DNA of 64,000 nt from Streptomyces sp. SAJ15 (GTDB taxonomy: Bacteria; Actinomycetota; Actinomycetes; Streptomycetales; Streptomycetaceae): contig NZ_NISY01000015.1 in the NCBI RefSeq assembly GCF_007595705.1, positions 146,366 to 210,365 of the forward strand, in the 5' to 3' direction. This document shows, in pieces, positions 60,234 to 64,000 of the stretch. The notes under the pieces were generated by a model that saw only the letters and a program-made list of their open reading frames with translations, was not told the DNA's origin and searched no databases. Position 1 is the first letter of the stretch; every line of letters begins with the position of its first letter. The translations under genes and the position numbers were made by a program.

Positions 60234-61169
60234 ATGCCGACCCTCAGCAGTGTCACCCCGGTCGACGGCACGCCGGAGATTCTCGAGTCCGGCGCGGGCG
60301 ACGGCGCCCGCGCCCGGACCCGGGTCACCGTCACCGAAGACAGCGAAAAGGTGTTCGTCGGCCATTACCCGGGATTTCCGATATTCCCGGGTGTGTGCAT
60401 CGTCGAGTATGTGCACCGCAGTGCGCTGGCCACCTTCCCCGAGCCCGGCGAGGACTGGTCCCTGGCGGCCGTCGAGTCGACCCGGTTCCTCAGCCCGGTC
60501 TTCCCCGGCGACACCCTCACCACCGAGATCACCTGGACCCGGCGCGGGGACGGGTGGCGCTGCCAGGCCGTCGCCGGCACCGAGCGCGGCCCGTCCGCCA
60601 AGGTCCGGCTGCGCTACGCCACCGAGCCGGCGGCCTGGACGGGGGAGCCCCCGGTGAGCCCGCCGGCCGTGGAGACGGCCGCCGCCCCGCTCACCAGCGA
60701 GGCGATCAAGCGGATCCTGCCGCACCGCTACCCGATGCTGCTGGTGGACCGCGTCGAGGCGCTGGTGCCCGGCGAGCGGCTGACCGCCGTGAAGTCCGTC
60801 AGCTGCAACGAGCCCTGGTACCAGGCGCTGCCGGACAAGGCGGCCGCCGCGGACTACCACTACCCCGAGACCCTGCTGATCGAGTCCTGGTGCCAGTCGG
60901 CGGGGGTGCTGGTCGCCCACGACACGCCCAACCCCGATGTGCTGGCCGGACAGGTCATGCTCTTCGGCGCCATCTCCGACGTCGACCATCTGCGCCCGGT
61001 GCGCCCCGGCGACGTGGTCGAACACCGGGTCAGGCTGGTGCGCGCGCTGCGCGACACCATGTTCGTCGAGGGGGAGAGCCTGGTCGCGGGCGAGCCCGTG
61101 ATGAGGGTCGGCTCGGTGGTGATGGCGATGCGCCCCGCCGAGGAGCTGACCGGCCGCCCGACGGCGTGA
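60234..61169 (+). CDS. FabZ/FabA-type dehydratase, tandem hotdog
   Basis: 311 residues. The first hotdog (about 30-130) keeps His44 in VGHYPGFPIFPG and Glu58 in GVCIVEYVHRSA, the catalytic His and acid pair. The second (about 155-305) starts like FabZ (IKRILPHRYPMLLVDRVE), but the catalytic-His segment reads EPWYQALPDK with no His, while Glu remains in LLIESWCQSAG. One half therefore looks inactive. It dehydrates 3-hydroxyacyl-ACP. It lies between ACP 2 and the ketoreductase. Confidence 0.88.
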   Translation: MPTLSSVTPVDGTPEILESGAGDGARARTRVTVTEDSEKVFVGHYPGFPIFPGVCIVEYVHRSALATFPEPGEDWSLAAVESTRFLSPVFPGDTLTTEITWTRRGDGWRCQAVAGTERGPSAKVRLRYATEPAAWTGEPPVSPPAVETAAAPLTSEAIKRILPHRYPMLLVDRVEALVPGERLTAVKSVSCNEPWYQALPDKAAAADYHYPETLLIESWCQSAGVLVAHDTPNPDVLAGQVMLFGAISDVDHLRPVRPGDVVEHRVRLVRALRDTMFVEGESLVAGEPVMRVGSVVMAMRPAEELTGRPTA

Positions 61170-61256
61170 CCGTCACCGGCCACCCCTGCCGTAACTCCCC
61201 TATCCGCACGTCCACAAGCGATGTCCAGCGTCAAGCGATCGACAGGAGCACCAGAA

Positions 61257-62027
61257 GTGTCCGCAGCATCCGCACCGTCCGCCGCTGAGAAGGCCGTCGA
61301 GAGGAAGGTCGCCCTGGTCTCGGGCGGCTCACGGGGGATCGGCCGGGCCGCCGCGCTGCGGCTCGCCCGTGACGGCTTCGACGTGGCCTTCTGCTACCAG
61401 TCCAACCCGGACGCCGCCCGCGCCCTGGAGAAGGAGGCCGAGGAGGAGGGCCTGCGGATCATCGGCAGGCAGGCCGACGTCTCCGACGCGACCTCGGTAC
61501 GGGAGTTCGTCGCCTGGACCGAGGAGCGGCTGGGCGGCGTCGAGGTGGTCGTCACCTCGGCCGGCATCACCCGGGACAACCCGCTGCTGCTGATGAAGGA
61601 CGAGGACTGGCACCAGGTCGTCGACGTCAATCTCAACGGCACCTACAACGTGTGCCGCGCGGTGGTCTTCGAAATGATGAAGCGCAAGTCCGGCTGCATC
61701 ATCAACATATCCTCCGTGGCGGGTGTCTACGGCAATGCCACCCAGACCAACTACGCGGCCACCAAGGCGGGAATCATCGGCTTCACCAAGTCGCTCGCCA
61801 AGGAGGGCGGCCGGTACAACATCCGGGTCAATGCCATCGCGCCCGGATTCATCGACACCGATATGACCTCGGGCCTGACCGACTCGCTCAAGACCGAGGC
61901 GGTCAAGGGCATTCCGCTGCGTCGCTTCGGCACCCCGGACGAGGTCGCGGACGGGGTGTCGTACCTGGTCCGGGCGGGGTATGTGACGGGCAGCGTGTTG
62001 CAGATCGACGGCGGCATCATCCTCTGA
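61257..62027 (+). CDS. fabG: 3-oxoacyl-ACP reductase, FabG type
   Basis: 256 residues from a GTG at 61257 with AGGAG 8 bp upstream, preferred to an ATG at 61221. The NADP motif is VSGGSRGIGRAAAL. Catalytic Ser152 (NISSVAGVYGN), Tyr166 and Lys170 (TNYAATKAG) are intact. PGFIDTDMT and GSVLQIDGGIIL are further FabG marks. It reduces the 3-keto group after each condensation. Confidence 0.95.
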   Translation: MSAASAPSAAEKAVERKVALVSGGSRGIGRAAALRLARDGFDVAFCYQSNPDAARALEKEAEEEGLRIIGRQADVSDATSVREFVAWTEERLGGVEVVVTSAGITRDNPLLLMKDEDWHQVVDVNLNGTYNVCRAVVFEMMKRKSGCIINISSVAGVYGNATQTNYAATKAGIIGFTKSLAKEGGRYNIRVNAIAPGFIDTDMTSGLTDSLKTEAVKGIPLRRFGTPDEVADGVSYLVRAGYVTGSVLQIDGGIIL

Positions 62028-62101
62028 GCACCCCGGGCCGCGGCCGGCCACGACGTTCGGAAAGACTTTCGCAAAACTCTCGCAAAGAGGGGATGACGGC
62101 C

Positions 62102-62818
62102 ATGGCGCGCAGAAAGCGCAGCACACATCCGGTCTTCTATTTCAATTTCCGCAGCCCGTACTCGTGGCTCGCCTATCATGATCTGATGGAACGTTATCCC
62201 GACGTCGCACGGGTGCTCGAATGGCGCCCGTGGTGGGAGCCGGACGCGGCCAACGAGCGCCGGCTGAACGAGGCCGGCGGTACGTTCTCCTATGTCGCGA
62301 TGTCCAAGGAGAAGCACCTCTACATCCTCCAGGACGTGCGCCGGCTGACCCGCGACCGCGGGCTGTCGGTGACCTGGCCGGTGGACCGGGACCCGGTCTG
62401 GGAGGTGCCGCACCTGCCGTACTTCGTCGCCCGGGAGCTGGGTCGGGCCCCGGAGTACGTCAGCGCCGTCTACGAGGCCCGCTGGCACCGCGGCATGGAC
62501 ATCTGCGACCCGGCGACCATCGCCGTGCTCGCGGCGGAGCTCGGGCTTCCGGTGGACCGGATGACCGGGGCCGCCACCGATCCGGGGCTGCGCGAGAAGG
62601 AGGCGCACCAGGCGCTGTTGGCGTTGAGCGACGCCGGCGCCTTCGGGCCGCCGTTCTTCACCCACGGCTTCGACAAGTTCTGGGGGGTGGACCGGCTTCC
62701 GGCGTTCGTGGAATCGGTCCGCGCGTCGCTCGACGGCGCCCCCGCGGAAGCACTGCCCGAGGCGGACTTCACGGCGGCCCTGGCGGGTGATCAGGGCCAC
62801 CCGGGTGGATGCGGCTGA
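62102..62818 (+). CDS. DsbA-fold isomerase-like protein without CxxC
   Basis: 238 residues from an ATG at 62102 with GAGGGG ahead; an ATG at 62093 would overlap that site. FYFNFRSPYSWLAYHDLM at the start places Ser-Pro-Tyr where DsbA has CPxC, as in 2-hydroxychromene-2-carboxylate isomerases and kappa GSTs. FGPPFFTHGFDKFWGVDRL is the cis-Pro region. Related proteins occur in cinnamoyl-lipid type II clusters and are proposed to isomerise polyene double bonds. Glutathione is absent in actinomycetes, so mycothiol or no thiol may be used. Confidence 0.8.
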   Translation: MARRKRSTHPVFYFNFRSPYSWLAYHDLMERYPDVARVLEWRPWWEPDAANERRLNEAGGTFSYVAMSKEKHLYILQDVRRLTRDRGLSVTWPVDRDPVWEVPHLPYFVARELGRAPEYVSAVYEARWHRGMDICDPATIAVLAAELGLPVDRMTGAATDPGLREKEAHQALLALSDAGAFGPPFFTHGFDKFWGVDRLPAFVESVRASLDGAPAEALPEADFTAALAGDQGHPGGCG

Positions 62819-62902
62819 CCATCTCGGCGGCCGTCCGCGCCGAGCGGTGCGAGACTGCCTGTGAGTCCTGACGGACCCCACTGCCACCAGGAGGAAGCGC
62901 AG

Positions 62903-63847
62903 ATGCCCGAGTCGAGGATTCCGGCCCGTCGGGACCGGCATGCCACGCTCAGGAGCCGTGCGCTGTCGGCGGCGGCGCTGCCGATAGCGCCGTTGTACGG
63001 TGCGGCGCTGGCGTATCGCGCCTTCCATCCCCGGCGCCGGGTGGTGCCGGTCGAGGTCGGCCACCCCCGGGACCACGGACTGCCGTGCACCGAGGTGAAG
63101 GTGCCGTTCCGCGCCGGGAGGTATGTGCACGCCTGGCTGTGCCCGGGCTCGCCGGAGCGGGTGGTGGTGCTCGGGCACGGGATGGGCGCCAGCAAGGTGC
63201 GCAGTCTCGAACACGCGAAGTTCCTGCACGAGGCCGGCTACACCGTCTGTCTGTTCGATCACCGCAACCACGGGGCCAGCAGCCAGGACGGGTCCTGGCG
63301 CGGCCTCGGCGACCGCTTCGCCAGCGACATCACCGCCGTGGTCGGGCACCTGCGTCGGGTGCGCGGCTACGGCGGTGCGCGCTTCGCCATATACGGCTTC
63401 TCCTTCTCCTGCTTCTCGTCCATGTGGGCGCTCACCCACACGGGCTTCGAGGTGGACGCGATGGTCTGCGACAGCGGCCCCGGGCACGATGTGCCGCCGC
63501 TGTTCCGGAAGTTCCTCGAGGCCGACGAGCTGCCGATGCCGGGGCCGCTGAGCGGCGAGCCCGCGCGCGCGGTGGTCACCAGCGTGCTGTGCGCCCTGGG
63601 CACGGCGATGATCCGGGCCCAGTGGCCGCCGCCGGTCACCGGCAAGTTCGCGCGGATCCCCCTGCTGTTCATGTCCGGTGAGCGGGACGCCATCGTGCCG
63701 CCCTCCTCCGTCGACGCGCTGGCCGAGCGGTTTCCGCAGGCCGAGACCCATGTGCTGCCGGGGGCCGAGCACCTCCTGGGGCTGCGCGCCGATCCCGAGG
63801 CCTACGCGAATGTCGTCCTCGACTTCCTCAAACGGGCCCTCGGCTAG
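62903..63847 (+). CDS. Alpha/beta hydrolase with N-terminal hydrophobic segment
   Basis: 314 residues from an ATG at 62903 with GGAGGAAG ahead. A moderate hydrophobic stretch (ALSAAALPIAPLYGAALAYR) may tether it to the membrane. The core has VVVLGHGMGASKVRSLEHAK, the nucleophile elbow YGFSFSCFS (GxSxS rather than GxSxG), the acid in MSGERDAIVPP and His in GAEHLLGL. It may cleave or transfer an acyl ester, for example for release. The Ser in place of the last Gly is unusual. Confidence 0.8.
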   Translation: MPESRIPARRDRHATLRSRALSAAALPIAPLYGAALAYRAFHPRRRVVPVEVGHPRDHGLPCTEVKVPFRAGRYVHAWLCPGSPERVVVLGHGMGASKVRSLEHAKFLHEAGYTVCLFDHRNHGASSQDGSWRGLGDRFASDITAVVGHLRRVRGYGGARFAIYGFSFSCFSSMWALTHTGFEVDAMVCDSGPGHDVPPLFRKFLEADELPMPGPLSGEPARAVVTSVLCALGTAMIRAQWPPPVTGKFARIPLLFMSGERDAIVPPSSVDALAERFPQAETHVLPGAEHLLGLRADPEAYANVVLDFLKRALG

Positions 63848-63909
63848 CACGACAATGCAACTGTCCGTCCTCGCTGGACGGGGTTCTTCAGGAAAAGGGA
63901 AGAGAGAGC

Positions 63910-64000
63910 ATGCGCAAGGTGCTCATCGCCAACCGTGGCGAAATCGCTGTCCGCGTTGCCCGTGCCTGTCGGGATGCCGGGATCGCGAGCGTAGCTGTGT
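63910..64000 (+). CDS. Acyl-CoA carboxylase biotin-carboxylase subunit, 5' end only
   Basis: The first 30 residues, MRKVLIANRGEIAVRVARAC, then RDAGIASVAV, are the N-terminus of a biotin carboxylase, as in the AccA-type alpha subunits of actinobacteria that also carry the biotin domain. The gene runs off the window. With the epsilon subunit at 38776 it indicates a cluster-encoded carboxylase. A beta subunit is expected downstream. Confidence 0.88.
   Translation, partial: MRKVLIANRGEIAVRVARACRDAGIASVAV

Noticed and set aside
47766..63847. The operon as the primary fatty acid synthase
   Set aside because: The primary Streptomyces set (fabD-fabH-acpP-fabF) has one KS and no chain-length-factor-like partners; here there are six KS-fold genes, no FabH was seen, and TTA-containing regulators and exporters adjoin.
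1..64000. CRISPR arrays, insertion sequences or prophage genes
   Set aside because: No regularly spaced repeat with spacers, transposase, integrase or attachment-site duplication next to either tRNA gene was seen.

Overview
The window is chromosomal DNA of a high-GC actinomycete, almost certainly Streptomyces. Support comes from the very high GC third positions, the many GTG starts preceded by GGAGG-type sites, the cslA-glxA-cslZ locus, DUF1707/DUF445/DUF3618 proteins, class E and F sortases, and rare TTA codons confined to accessory genes. No rRNA, transposase, integrase or CRISPR array was seen.

Positions 1-36 kb are core genome. The order is: the 3' end of rph; a cell-envelope sensor-like protein and an ABC-2 type exporter; a class A penicillin-binding protein; a guanidinium exporter behind a guanidine-III riboswitch; a GroES-like protein; a Bcp peroxiredoxin; tRNA-Leu(UAG); and rdgB. 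These are followed by an SGNH hydrolase, a DUF445 protein, a 248-bp intergenic duplication, a class E sortase, a DUF3311/symporter pair and a YidC homologue. Next come a divergent oxidoreductase/ROK-regulator pair around a palindromic operator, sortase-type surface proteins, a Tat-exported phosphodiesterase, a HAD phosphatase and a class F sortase. The glycan locus (GH6 lipoprotein, GlxA copper radical oxidase, CslA glycan synthase), a FadR-type regulator, tRNA-Lys(CUU), a P-loop kinase and a CcdA/DsbA thiol-redox pair complete this half.

From about 36.6 kb to the right edge lies a biosynthetic gene cluster, cut off by the window end. Three paralogous LuxR-type regulators frame its left half; two of them carry a TTA codon, as does an ABC permease gene, which suggests bldA-dependent control. 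The left half also holds an acyl-CoA carboxylase epsilon subunit, an ABC permease and binding protein without an ATPase, two MFS exporters, an F420-type LLM oxidoreductase and a zinc alcohol dehydrogenase.

The core runs on one strand from 47.77 kb with tight, often overlapping spacing. It encodes two acyl carrier proteins, six ketosynthase-fold proteins (three with complete Cys-His-Lys-His sites, three lacking the cysteine and so chain-length-factor-like), a malonyl-CoA:ACP transacylase, a ketoreductase, a double-hotdog dehydratase and a FabL-type enoyl reductase. It also encodes a tandem-hotdog thioesterase-like protein, two alpha/beta hydrolases, a DsbA-fold isomerase-like protein and, at the edge, an acyl-CoA carboxylase biotin-carboxylase subunit. 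This is the toolkit of a highly reducing type II polyketide (or secondary fatty-acyl) synthase.

The most unusual part is three consecutive small genes between the enoyl reductase and the sixth ketosynthase-like gene. They look like a DsrEFH/TusBCD-type sulfur-relay set. Together with the three ketosynthase pairs, this suggests a type II polyketide pathway with possible sulfur transfer that I cannot match to a characterised cluster.
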